Positions 25,230-33,043 of a stretch of 56,666 nucleotides of DNA are shown here, piece after piece. The notes under the pieces were generated by a model, which saw nothing but the letters and a program-made list of their open reading frames with translations, made no database searches and was not told where the DNA came from. How positions within the stretch are numbered: the stretch's first letter is position 1; each line of letters starts with the position of its first letter. Source of the DNA: Geodermatophilaceae bacterium (GTDB lineage: Bacteria; Actinomycetota; Actinomycetes; Mycobacteriales; Geodermatophilaceae). The stretch is taken from assembly GCA_013812145.1 (NCBI GenBank), contig JACCTY010000135.1, positions 1 to 56,666 on the forward strand, given 5' to 3'. The position numbers and the translations under genes were made by a program.

Positions 25230-25701
25230 GTGGACGCAATTGGCTGGGCTTCGGAGTTGCACCGCGGTTGCGCGTGCCGGGTCCTGCTGTCACTCACCGG
25301 TTATCAGCCCCCGTTCACCCTCGTCACCGCGCGTGCCGCCTCGCCACGCTAGACCCGCGGCCCGGTCGACTAGTCACCGTCCGGGCTCGCACGATCAAGG
25401 TCGCCGCCCTGCCGCATCACTGCGAGGCTGTGACCGCGGGTCGCGCCTAGGCCTAGGGAAGTTACCCCCGCCCTCAGGCATATTTTCCGGGCGGTCTAAC
25501 GGCAGGCGAGATCCGTCCGTGGATGTCGCCCGCCAGGTCACAGGACGGTGCCCGGTGGTGGATGGCTCTCCGGGACGGGACTCACACAGCCCCCCCGTGA
25601 GTTCTATGACATGGTCTCGGCTTCTCTGAGGACCGGGATCGCCAAGCGCACTGAGGCTGTGTACGACGGAGCAGGCCGCTGGCCGGTGGCCGGGCGGCGG
25701 G
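25215..25701. other. Intergenic stretch downstream of the IS110 element, no gene recognised
   Basis: The first 15 bases probably belong to the right end of the IS. The rest is GC-rich with several open frames on both strands, none with a start signal or domain. It contains short local palindromes (for example CCTAGGCCTAGG at 25448-25459) and a run of C at about 25590. It may be remnant mobile DNA, but I cannot name the source. Confidence 0.4.
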
Positions 25702-26889
25702 TCAAGACCTGGCAACGATCTCCCGCACCCGGCGCTCCAGGAAGCGGCGTTCGGCAGCTGTCCGCACCAGGTCGAGCGCCTCGCGGTAGGCGGCGGCCGC
25801 TTCCTCGTTGCGTCCGGCGCGGCGGAGCAGGTCCGCCCGGACCGCGGGCAGCAGGTGGTAGTCCGCCAGCCGGCCGGCGCCCTCGACCTCTGCCAGCGCG
25901 TCCAGCCCGGCTTCCGGCCCGTCGCGGAACCCGAGCGCCACCGCCCGGTTGAGCGCCACCACCGGTGACGGCTGTATCTCCAGCAGCGCGTGGTAGGCGG
26001 CCACCACCCGAGCCCAGTCGGTCTCGGCAGCCTCGGGAGCAGTGGCGTGCTGTGCGGCTATCTCGGCCTGCAGCCGGTAGGACCCCGGCGGGCGCCTCGT
26101 CGCGCGGGCGGTCGCCAGGCTCGCCAGCCCGGCAGCCACCAGCCGGTGGTCCCAGCGGCTCCGGTCCTGCTCCTCCATCGGCACCAGCTCGCCGGCCGCG
26201 TCAGTTCGGGCCGCCCGACGGGCGTGCTGGAGGAGCAACAGCGCTCGGAGCCCCTGCACCTCGTCGTCCTCGGGCAGCAGCTGGGCCACCAGCCCGGCGA
26301 GCCGCACGGCCTCTGCGGCGAGGTCATCGCGGGTGCCTTCGCCCTCGGTGACTGCGTACCCCTCGTTGAAGACGAGGTAGACGACGGCCAGCACACCGGC
26401 GGTCCGCTCGGCGAGCCGGTGCGGCTCGGGTACCCGGAACGTGATGCCCGTGTTCGCGATCTTGGTCCGCGTCCGCAACAGCCGCTGTCCCATGGTCGCC
26501 TCGCTGACCAAAAAGGCGCGGGCAATCTCTCGGGTCGACAGGCCGGCGACCGTCTTCAGGGTGAGCGCCACCTGGCCCGCCAGCGGTAGCGCCGGGTGAC
26601 AGCAGGTGAACAGCAGCCGCAGCCGATCGTCGCGGTAGACCTCGCCGTGCGGGTCGGGGTCAGGCCCAGTGCCGGCGGACCGCTCGTCGAACGTGGCCAA
26701 GGCCGTCAGCTCTCGCAGCTTGCCCGCCTCGGTCCGGCGACGGCGCAGCACGTCGAGGGCCCGCCGGTGGGCGGTCGTGGTGAGCCAGGCGGCCGGGTTG
26801 TCCGGGACGCCGTCGCGCGGCCAGTGGGCCAACGCGCGCTCGACGGCGTCCTGGACGCAGTCCTCGGCCAGATCCCAGTCCCCGGTCAC
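25702..26889 (-). CDS. ECF42-type RNA polymerase sigma factor with C-terminal extension
   Basis: This is a sigma-70 family extracytoplasmic-function factor: region 2 includes DWDLAEDCVQDAVERAL and AWLTTTAHRRALDVLRRRR, region 4 includes GLSTREIARAFLVSEATMGQRL, and a helical C-terminal extension of about 200 residues (VYLVFNEGYAV, YHALLEIQPSPVVALNRAVA) matches the TPR-like tail of group ECF42. ECF42 factors are known to pair with DGPF/YCII proteins, and one is encoded directly upstream. The first possible start, GTG 26889, falls inside region 2. The 29 upstream codons up to the YCII stop are open and look like the natural N-terminus but contain no ATG, GTG or TTG. Confidence 0.88.
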   Translation of the reverse strand: MTGDWDLAEDCVQDAVERALAHWPRDGVPDNPAAWLTTTAHRRALDVLRRRRTEAGKLRELTALATFDERSAGTGPDPDPHGEVYRDDRLRLLFTCCHPALPLAGQVALTLKTVAGLSTREIARAFLVSEATMGQRLLRTRTKIANTGITFRVPEPHRLAERTAGVLAVVYLVFNEGYAVTEGEGTRDDLAAEAVRLAGLVAQLLPEDDEVQGLRALLLLQHARRAARTDAAGELVPMEEQDRSRWDHRLVAAGLASLATARATRRPPGSYRLQAEIAAQHATAPEAAETDWARVVAAYHALLEIQPSPVVALNRAVALGFRDGPEAGLDALAEVEGAGRLADYHLLPAVRADLLRRAGRNEEAAAAYREALDLVRTAAERRFLERRVREIVARS

Positions 26890-26976
26890 CCTGATCAGGC
26901 CCGCGACGATCCGCAGCCGCTCGCCGGCGACCGCCGCGGCGAGCGGCCGCGCAACGCCGTCGGTGCCGCCGATTGG

Positions 26977-27315
26977 TCAGCCCTCGTCCATCGGCCAGAA
27001 CGGCCGCAGCTCGAGCCGGCCGGAGCGGGCCATCGGGTGCTTCGACGCGATCTCGATCGCCTCGTCCAGGTCCTCGCACTCGAGCACGTCGAAGCCGATG
27101 ATCCAATCCTTGGACTCCGTGAACGGCCCGTCGGTGACCAACGTCTCGCCGGAACGCACCCGGACCGTGGTCGCGTCCTCGACCGGACGCAGCCGGTCAC
27201 CGGTGACCCACTTGCCGCGGCCCTCGACGTCAGCGAACCAGGTCTCGATGTCGGCGGGCGGCTCGGACGAGGTGTCGGGGGTGGTGTCGGTGGCGACGAA
27301 CATCATGTACTTCAT
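26977..27315 (-). CDS. YCII-related (DGPF domain) protein, ECF42 partner
   Basis: The 112-residue protein matches the DGPF/YCII family: MKYMMFVATD, the name-giving VTDGPFTESKDWIIGFDVLE and the C-terminal IASKHPMARSGRLELRPFW. It is a ferredoxin-like fold related to muconolactone isomerases; the catalytic role is unknown. Such genes are characteristic targets of ECF42 sigma factors. The TGA stop at 26979-26977 lies in the same reading frame as the following sigma gene, with nothing but that one stop between them. Confidence 0.92.
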   Translation of the reverse strand: MKYMMFVATDTTPDTSSEPPADIETWFADVEGRGKWVTGDRLRPVEDATTVRVRSGETLVTDGPFTESKDWIIGFDVLECEDLDEAIEIASKHPMARSGRLELRPFWPMDEG

Positions 27316-27366
27316 CGTGTCTCTCCTTCAGGTAGACGCTACGACTGGTACGACGATCAGCAATCC

Positions 27367-27400
27367 CCGAATCCGACAGGCTGGGCAGCGTTGGATTCGG
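27367..27400 (-). terminator. Possible hairpin between methyltransferase and YCII genes
   Basis: CCGAATCC at 27367-27374 and GGATTCGG at 27393-27400 form a perfect 8-bp stem with an 18-base loop in the 124-bp gap. It could terminate the methyltransferase transcript or be part of the control region of the YCII-sigma pair. Confidence 0.35.
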
Positions 27401-27439
27401 AATGCCAAACCGGGATGCTCGACCGGGGCGCTCCCGCCC

Positions 27440-28168
27440 TCAATCCGAGCGCCGCGCGAAGAACACGAACTCTTGGCCGGGCCGGTCGGGTGCGCCGCGG
27501 ACTTCGTCCACGGCATAACCGTGCGTGACCAGCGCCGCCTCGACCTCGTCACGCCCGCGGAAGCGCAGCGTCGATTCCGACGTCAACACCTCCCCGTCGG
27601 AAGCGAACACGCACGTCCCGCGGAAGCTCACCAACGGCCCGCTGACGTCGGTCACGTCGACCCAGCTCTCGACCGCGCCGACCCCCTGGATCTCGGTGAC
27701 GCCGTACGACGCTGCGCGGTTCCACTCCTGCCACGCGCGGTATGCCGGGTCGCGGGTCTCGAAGACGAGGTGCCCGCCGGGCCGCAACGCGTCGTACACC
27801 CCGCGCAGCGTCCCCTCCCAATCCGATGGGTCGACTATCGCTTGGGCGACATTCGCGGTCATTGTCGCCAGGTCGACCTGCATCGGCGGCAGGGTTGTCG
27901 CGTCGCCGTGGATCCAGTGCACACGCTCGGCCCCGGGCTTGGCTCGGGCGACCCCGAGCGAGCCCCCCGCCGGGTCGACGCCGGTCACCTCAAGGCCGCG
28001 GTGGGCGAGAAGCAGCGCGAACGTTCCCGTCCCGCAGCCCACGTCCAGTACGCGGCCGGCGCCGAGCTCGTCGGCGATGGCGGCGTACACATCGAGGTCG
28101 CTGCGATCGGGGTCGAGCGCGTCATAGATCGCGACCAGCCGCGGGTGCTCGAAGATGTCGTCGGCCAT
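27440..28168 (-). CDS. Class I SAM-dependent methyltransferase
   Basis: The 242-residue protein is a small Rossmann-fold methyltransferase with motif I RVLDVGCGTGTFALLLAHRG, the acidic motif II (VTGVDPAGGSL), HGDATTLP and a motif-IV-like segment VDLATMTANVAQAIVDP, then YDALRPGGHLVFETRDP. The substrate is not evident; the family includes small-molecule and quinone methyltransferases. ATG 28168 is preferred over the one 12 bases upstream because homologues begin near MADD. It stands alone upstream of the YCII-sigma pair. Confidence 0.88.
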   Translation of the reverse strand: MADDIFEHPRLVAIYDALDPDRSDLDVYAAIADELGAGRVLDVGCGTGTFALLLAHRGLEVTGVDPAGGSLGVARAKPGAERVHWIHGDATTLPPMQVDLATMTANVAQAIVDPSDWEGTLRGVYDALRPGGHLVFETRDPAYRAWQEWNRAASYGVTEIQGVGAVESWVDVTDVSGPLVSFRGTCVFASDGEVLTSESTLRFRGRDEVEAALVTHGYAVDEVRGAPDRPGQEFVFFARRSD

Positions 28169-28268
28169 GCGGCCGACCATAAGCCGGTCCGCTGCGGCGC
28201 AGCGCCCCCGCCCAACCCGATCCGCGCTGGCCGGCGAATCCGCCCACCTCGGGTCCCCGTCAGCCGAC

Positions 28269-28685
28269 TTACTGGTCAGCCGGTTCCAGGCTGAGGCTTA
28301 CCGAGTTGATGCAGTAGCGGTCGCCGGTCGGCGTCTGCGGGGCGTCGTCGAAGAGGTGTCCGAGATGCGAGTGGCAGTTCGCACACAGCGCCTCCACGCG
28401 TGCCATTCCGAGGGAGCGGTCCTCGCGCAGGATGACCTTGTCCTGATCCGTGGGCTGGTAGAAGCTCGGCCAGCCGCAGTGCGAGTCGAACTTGGCGTCG
28501 GACCTGAACAGTTCGCTGCCGCAGGCTCGGCAGCGGTAGACGCCGGTGGTCTTGGTGTCGACGTATTCGCCGGTGCCGGCACGTTCGGTCCCGGCCTCGC
28601 GCAGGATGTGGTACTCCTCTGGCGACAGCTGCTGACGCCATTCGTCCTCGGACTTGGCGATCGTCGGTGGGGGAATCTGCTGCAT
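28269..28685 (-). CDS. msrB: Peptide-methionine (R)-S-oxide reductase
   Basis: MsrB reduces methionine-R-sulfoxide in proteins. The 138-residue length is normal. Two zinc-binding pairs (CRAC and CANC), the substrate motif DSHCGWPSFYQP and the catalytic Cys in GDRYCINSVSL are intact; FDDAP with HSHLGHLF is also present. ATG 28685 is used. In other actinobacteria msrB tends to lie near hemQ; here the two are 5.4 kb apart with an IS110 element and unassigned sequence between. Confidence 0.96.
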   Translation of the reverse strand: MQQIPPPTIAKSEDEWRQQLSPEEYHILREAGTERAGTGEYVDTKTTGVYRCRACGSELFRSDAKFDSHCGWPSFYQPTDQDKVILREDRSLGMARVEALCANCHSHLGHLFDDAPQTPTGDRYCINSVSLSLEPADQ

Positions 28686-28742
28686 GCCCCCACGGTACGG
28701 CGCGATCATCCGCCGCGCCGTACCGCCGGGATAACGAGACTC

Positions 28743-31151
28743 CTACGCCGGTTGCGAGGAGCCCGAGGCGCAGTTCCGCCCGAAGCAGCGCTGTATCCCC
28801 AACCGGACCACCAGCGGGTCGTGGTCGCTGGCCTGGTCGGCGAACTCCGAGTTGACGTGGACGATGTCGTAGAAGAATCCCGGCCGCCCGAACCTGCCCT
28901 CCAGCAGCGACGGCGACAGCAGGATGTGGTCCAGGGCCTGCGAGTTGCCCTCGAAGATGAAGGTGTACTGATCGCCCACCGGCAGGGTGGAGGTCAGGTT
29001 CGTCAGGCTGCCGGTGGATTCCAGGATCCGCATGGTTTCGGAGAACTGGAAATCGTTGATGTCGCCAGTCACCGCCACGCGGGCGCGGGGATCGCTGGCC
29101 AGCAGGTCGTCCGCGAAGGAGCGCACGAGGTCGGCCTGCTGGTGGCGCTGGTTCTCCGACGAACGCACTGGTGGTTGAGTCGCGCCGAACAGCGGGTCGT
29201 CGCCGCCCTTGGAGTTGAAGTGGTTTGCGACGATGAACACCGTCTGACCCCGGTAGGTGAACTCACCGGCCAGCGGTTTGCGGCTGTCCTCCCACGCCGG
29301 ATCGTTCGGCTCGATGCGCCCCGGCGAGATGCTCAGTGCGGTCCGGCCGTTGATCTCGACGACCTCGACCGCTGTCGTGGCGTCTCCGCCGAGCCGGTCC
29401 ACGAAGTCCAAGCCGCGGTCGGTGCGGAACAGGAAACCGACCCGGATGTTTCCGCCCGGCTGACCGCCGTCCTGGTCGTCGACCGGGTCGATCTGGCGGT
29501 AGTCGTACGTCGGGCCGCCAGCTGCGGCGATCGCGGCGATGAACGTCTCGAACGTCAATGAGGCATCGGTAATTGCGGAGTTCGTGGGTCCGTCGTTGTC
29601 CTGAACCTCCTCCACCGCGATGACGTCAGGGGAGCGCATGTTGCCGACCACAATGGCGGCGAGCTGGGCGAACTTCTCCGGCTCACTGGTGGCCGCGAGG
29701 TTCTCCAGGTTCATGGAGCCGATCGCGAGCTGGGCAGCCGTCGCAGGCTGCGTCACCTCGCGCTGCAGACCTCCATCCGCGACCGTGGGCGCGGCCGTGA
29801 CCAGGAACTTGAAGTTGCCGAAGCTGTAGTCCTGCACCCCGACGGTGGCGCCGGGGAGGGTGTCGCGGACATCGGCCAGCGGCATCGTTCCTGCCGGGAT
29901 CAGAGCGTCGTCGAGGATGATCCGCTCGGGGTTGAAGTCGTTGGGCCGGATGACGATGCCGCCACGCGGGGTTCGTATGCCGGCGCCGCTGGTCACGACG
30001 GGGATCTCCCCGAAGCCACTGGTCGGCCCGACCACCTGCGCGTCGTTGACCTGGCCGAGCATGCCCTCCAGCGACTCGTAGAAGTCGATCCCGTCCGTCC
30101 GCGGGTCGAAGCTGGTGAACTGGTCGTCCTCGATGACCACGGTCGGCGGGACGCGCCCACCAGGCCCGATCACCGTCGGAGCTATCGATCCGCGAGGGTC
30201 CGCAGCCGTCACCGTCGGACCGACGATCTCGGTCGTCGTGAGTTCGCCGAAGCCGAACTCGTCCACGGTGCCGTCCACCTCGATGCTGTCGCCGACCGCC
30301 ACCGCCGGCGCAGCGCCGGTGAACACCAGGATGCCCTCGCTGGTAGCGGGGTCCGCATCCGGCGCCGGGTCCTGCATCCAGAACCGGTTGGCCGCCACCA
30401 CGGTCACGATGCCGGGCACGTTGACCACGAACTCGCCGTCGAACGGCGAGGTATGTGTCGCGCCCTGGATGTCGTGGATGAACAGACCCTCGGTGCCGGG
30501 GGGCGGCACGTCCGCGCAGTCCTCCCCGCAGTTCTCCGGCGTCGGCGTGTCCTCGGTGAAGTCGTTGGCGTTGTTGTCGGTGTCGGTTCCGGTCGCGTCG
30601 CGGGAGGCCGAGGTGATGCTCGTCAGCGCGACGCCGGTCGGCATGGTCTCCGAGTCGCTGGCGGTGGTTCCGTAACCGACCAGGTCGCGTACTGATGGCA
30701 CCGCCGAGCAGCTGCCGAGAGTGGCGCCGCAGCTCAGCGGCATCGCGTCGGTGACCAGCGCGACCTTGCCGGAGCTGCCGCTCATCGCGATCGTCCCGGT
30801 GGCGTCCGGGGGCGGCAGGTCCACCGTGCCGCCTGTCCCGAAGCCCTCGCCGACGAGGTAGGAGCGGCCGGGCGGGATGACGCCGGCCAGCTCGGTGACC
30901 TGCCACGTCGAGCCGGTGGACGACGCGTACTGGACCGACCAGCCGTCCACGCTGACCTCGTTGCTGCCGGCGTTGTAGAGCTCGATGAAGTCCTGCCTCA
31001 GGGTGGCGCCGGAGTTGCCGCCGCCGCCGTACACCTCGCTGATGACGATGTCAGGCGAAACCGCCTGTGCGGGACCGGCGAGAGCCAGTCCGCTGACGGA
31101 GATGGCAGCCACGGTTGCGGCGGACAGGGTGGCACGGATGCGGTTTCGCAC
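28743..31151 (-). CDS. Secreted ExeM/NucH-family extracellular endonuclease with lamin-tail domain
   Basis: The 802-residue protein begins with a Sec signal peptide (TLSAATVAAISVSGLALAGP, cut after AQA). It carries a lamin-tail domain (about 30-140, VISEVYGGGGNSG and DFIELYNAGSNEVSVDGW), an OB-fold-like middle (about 215-320) and a C-terminal endonuclease/exonuclease/phosphatase domain: IGSMNLENL, VEEVQDNDGP, VANHFNSKGGDDPLFG, VTGDINDFQFSE and QASDHDPLVVRLG, which keep the Asn, Glu, His and Asp metal and catalytic positions. Such enzymes degrade extracellular DNA. GTG 31151 has AAGGAG 8 bases upstream. A C-terminal Cys pair may form a disulfide. Confidence 0.93.
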   Translation of the reverse strand: MRNRIRATLSAATVAAISVSGLALAGPAQAVSPDIVISEVYGGGGNSGATLRQDFIELYNAGSNEVSVDGWSVQYASSTGSTWQVTELAGVIPPGRSYLVGEGFGTGGTVDLPPPDATGTIAMSGSSGKVALVTDAMPLSCGATLGSCSAVPSVRDLVGYGTTASDSETMPTGVALTSITSASRDATGTDTDNNANDFTEDTPTPENCGEDCADVPPPGTEGLFIHDIQGATHTSPFDGEFVVNVPGIVTVVAANRFWMQDPAPDADPATSEGILVFTGAAPAVAVGDSIEVDGTVDEFGFGELTTTEIVGPTVTAADPRGSIAPTVIGPGGRVPPTVVIEDDQFTSFDPRTDGIDFYESLEGMLGQVNDAQVVGPTSGFGEIPVVTSGAGIRTPRGGIVIRPNDFNPERIILDDALIPAGTMPLADVRDTLPGATVGVQDYSFGNFKFLVTAAPTVADGGLQREVTQPATAAQLAIGSMNLENLAATSEPEKFAQLAAIVVGNMRSPDVIAVEEVQDNDGPTNSAITDASLTFETFIAAIAAAGGPTYDYRQIDPVDDQDGGQPGGNIRVGFLFRTDRGLDFVDRLGGDATTAVEVVEINGRTALSISPGRIEPNDPAWEDSRKPLAGEFTYRGQTVFIVANHFNSKGGDDPLFGATQPPVRSSENQRHQQADLVRSFADDLLASDPRARVAVTGDINDFQFSETMRILESTGSLTNLTSTLPVGDQYTFIFEGNSQALDHILLSPSLLEGRFGRPGFFYDIVHVNSEFADQASDHDPLVVRLGIQRCFGRNCASGSSQPA

Positions 31152-31213
31152 TGACAGAACTCCTTGAAAGACAATCGGTCGGTCGTTACTACCAGTTGCT
31201 AGCGACACACGCC

Positions 31214-31782
31214 ATGAACAGGAGGTGTTCCGTCAAAGAATGCCGATCGCTGGCCGGCCCGCGGACGGTGCGCTTCGCTGGAAGCTCCTGGGCCGTCAAG
31301 GCCAGCAGCTCACCGGTCGGGCCGGGGCCCAACGTCTTCTCGGACAGCCCCGAGAACGTGTTGGTGGACACCGCCGGCCGGCTCGATCCTAACGTGGTGC
31401 TCGGCCACTCACCTGGAGCGACGATCCCGCGAACAATCACCGCGAGATCGACATCGAGTTCGCGAGGTGGGGTGCTGCCCCCGGCTCGAACGCCCAGTAC
31501 ACCGTGCAGCCCCTCGACACCGCCGCCAACCGTCACACCTTCACGCAGCCGGAAGGGGCACCCACCAGGCACGCGTTCACGTGGGCGCCAGACCGGGTGT
31601 CGTTCCGCAGCGCCACGGTGGCCGGCAGAACCATCGCCGACTGGTGCTACAGCGGCCCCGACGTCCCCTGCGCCGGTGAGGAGCGCACGCGCATCAACCT
31701 GTGGCTGCACGGCGGCAAGCCACCGACGGACGGCGCCGAGGTCGAGATAGTACTGTCCGAGTTCACCTTCACGGGGCTGTAG
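31214..31782 (+). pseudogene. Glycoside hydrolase family 16-like secreted protein, frameshifted and internally deleted
   Basis: The N-terminal portion reads SSWAVKASSSPVGPGPNVFS and ends VDTAGRLDPNVVLG, where residues expected between GRL and DPNVVLG (roughly 50, including the catalytic-strand region) are missing. Immediately after, near 31408, the frame shifts by one and continues as LTWSDDPANNHREIDIEFAR, then YTVQPLDTAANRHTFTQPEG, HAFTWAPDRVSFRS and a normal C-terminus at 31782. The signal peptide expected for this family is also absent. The fold assignment rests on the HREIDIEFARWG motif of GH16 catalytic strands. It cannot encode an active enzyme as written. Confidence 0.8.
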
Positions 31783-31793
31783 AACCCGGTGTG

Positions 31794-32822
31794 TCAGTCG
31801 GGCTCGTCGTCGGGCAGACGCCGTTTCCGTGACGGCTGAACCCGCATCGGCTCGCCCGGCATCTTCGGGTAGTCCGGGGGATAGGGCATGTCCCCGAGGC
31901 CGTGGTCGCGCTGGTCCCGGTCGGCCTGCTCCAGCAGCGGATCGAGTGAGTACGCCGTCTCGTCGATGCCGGCGAGCAGGTCACCTCGCTCGGCGTACCG
32001 GCCGGGCATCGTCGCGATCGTGAAGTCGTCCGGATCGACCGAACCCAGCTCGTCCCAGCCGACCGGAGCGGAGACCGTCGCGCGCGGCGTCCCACGGACC
32101 GAGTACGCCGAGGCGATGGTCCGGTCGCGAGCGGCCTGGTTGAAGTCGATGAACACCCGTTCCCCACGCTCCTCCTTCCACCAGCTCGTGGTCACGAGGT
32201 CGGGGCGGCGGCGCTCGATCAGCCGGGCGAACGCGATCGTGGCTCGGCGGACCTCGGTGAACGTCCACCGCGGCTCGATCCTGACGGCGATGTGGACACC
32301 GCGACCGCCGGAGGTCTTCGGGTAACCCGTCCAGCCGAGGTCGGCGAGGATCGCGCGGACCTCCGCAGCCACCGTCGCCGCATCGGCGAAGCCGGTGCCG
32401 GGTTGCGGATCGAGGTCCAGGCGCAGCTCGTCAGGATGGTCCACGTCGGCCCGGCGTACCGGCCAGGGATGGAAGTCGAACGTGCCGAGATTGGCCGCCC
32501 AGGCCAGGTCCGCCACGTCCGTCGGGCAGAGTTCGTACGCCGTCCGCCCGCTCGGAAACGAGATCTGCACACTCTGCACCCACTCGGGCGCACCCTTGCC
32601 CATCCGCTTTTGGTAGAAGGCGTCGCCCTCCACGCCGTCCACGAACCGCTTGAGGGTGGTGGGCCGCTCCCACAGTGCGGCGAGCAGCGCCGGGCCGACC
32701 GCAACGTAGTAGTCGACGACGTCGCGCTTGGTGAAGCCGGGGTCGGGGAAGTAGATCTTGTCCGGATTCGTGACCCGAACCGCACGGCCCCCGACGTCGA
32801 GTTCGAGGGCGGGCGTCGGCAT
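31794..32822 (-). CDS. LigD-like primase-polymerase (Prim-PolC type)
   Basis: The 342-residue stand-alone archaeo-eukaryotic primase domain resembles the polymerase module of LigD and the mycobacterial Prim-PolC. Markers are RVTNPDKIYFPDPGFTKRDV, the metal-binding ELRLDLDPQPGTGFADA, KTSGGRGVHIAVRI and VFIDFNQAARDRTIASAYSV. It can add nucleotides or ribonucleotides to gaps during end joining or excision repair. The LigC-like ligase, its usual partner, is 3.3 kb away on the same strand with two unrelated genes between. No Ku gene is in this window. ATG 32822 starts the family's ALELDVGGRAVRVTNP region. Confidence 0.92.
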   Translation of the reverse strand: MPTPALELDVGGRAVRVTNPDKIYFPDPGFTKRDVVDYYVAVGPALLAALWERPTTLKRFVDGVEGDAFYQKRMGKGAPEWVQSVQISFPSGRTAYELCPTDVADLAWAANLGTFDFHPWPVRRADVDHPDELRLDLDPQPGTGFADAATVAAEVRAILADLGWTGYPKTSGGRGVHIAVRIEPRWTFTEVRRATIAFARLIERRRPDLVTTSWWKEERGERVFIDFNQAARDRTIASAYSVRGTPRATVSAPVGWDELGSVDPDDFTIATMPGRYAERGDLLAGIDETAYSLDPLLEQADRDQRDHGLGDMPYPPDYPKMPGEPMRVQPSRKRRLPDDEPD

Positions 32823-32899
32823 ACGAGCAGGGTACGTCGGAGCCAGGTGGGCACAGTCGCGGTTTGGTCCGGATCCTCGGAGCCGCGCGCCGATCCCTC

Positions 32900-32974
32900 G
32901 GCGATCATGACGATTCGGGCGCACAGAACCACATCAAACCGGTGCAAATCGGGCCACACATTGTCATGATCGCC
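32900..32974. repeat. Palindromic intergenic repeat (REP-like), 75 bp
   Basis: GGCGATCATGAC at 32900-32911 and GTCATGATCGCC at 32963-32974 form a perfect 12-bp inverted repeat. Inside, two copies of an ATTCGGGC-type motif (ATTCGGGCGCACA and AATCGGGCCACACA) lie in direct order. It occupies the divergent gap between the primase-polymerase and the aldehyde dehydrogenase gene. A second palindrome with a related GATCATG core lies at 37964-38018. Confidence 0.6.
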
Positions 32975-33043
32975 GGCCGGTGCCAGCGGCCTCAGCCCTG
33001 GGTTGCCGGAGTGGCCTCGGCGGAGTCGGGTAGGAATGGCCGC

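Noticed and set aside
25395-25715. Segment that might be a remnant of a group II intron or other mobile element
   Set aside because: No reverse-transcriptase motif, intron domain V hairpin or clear boundary could be identified by eye.
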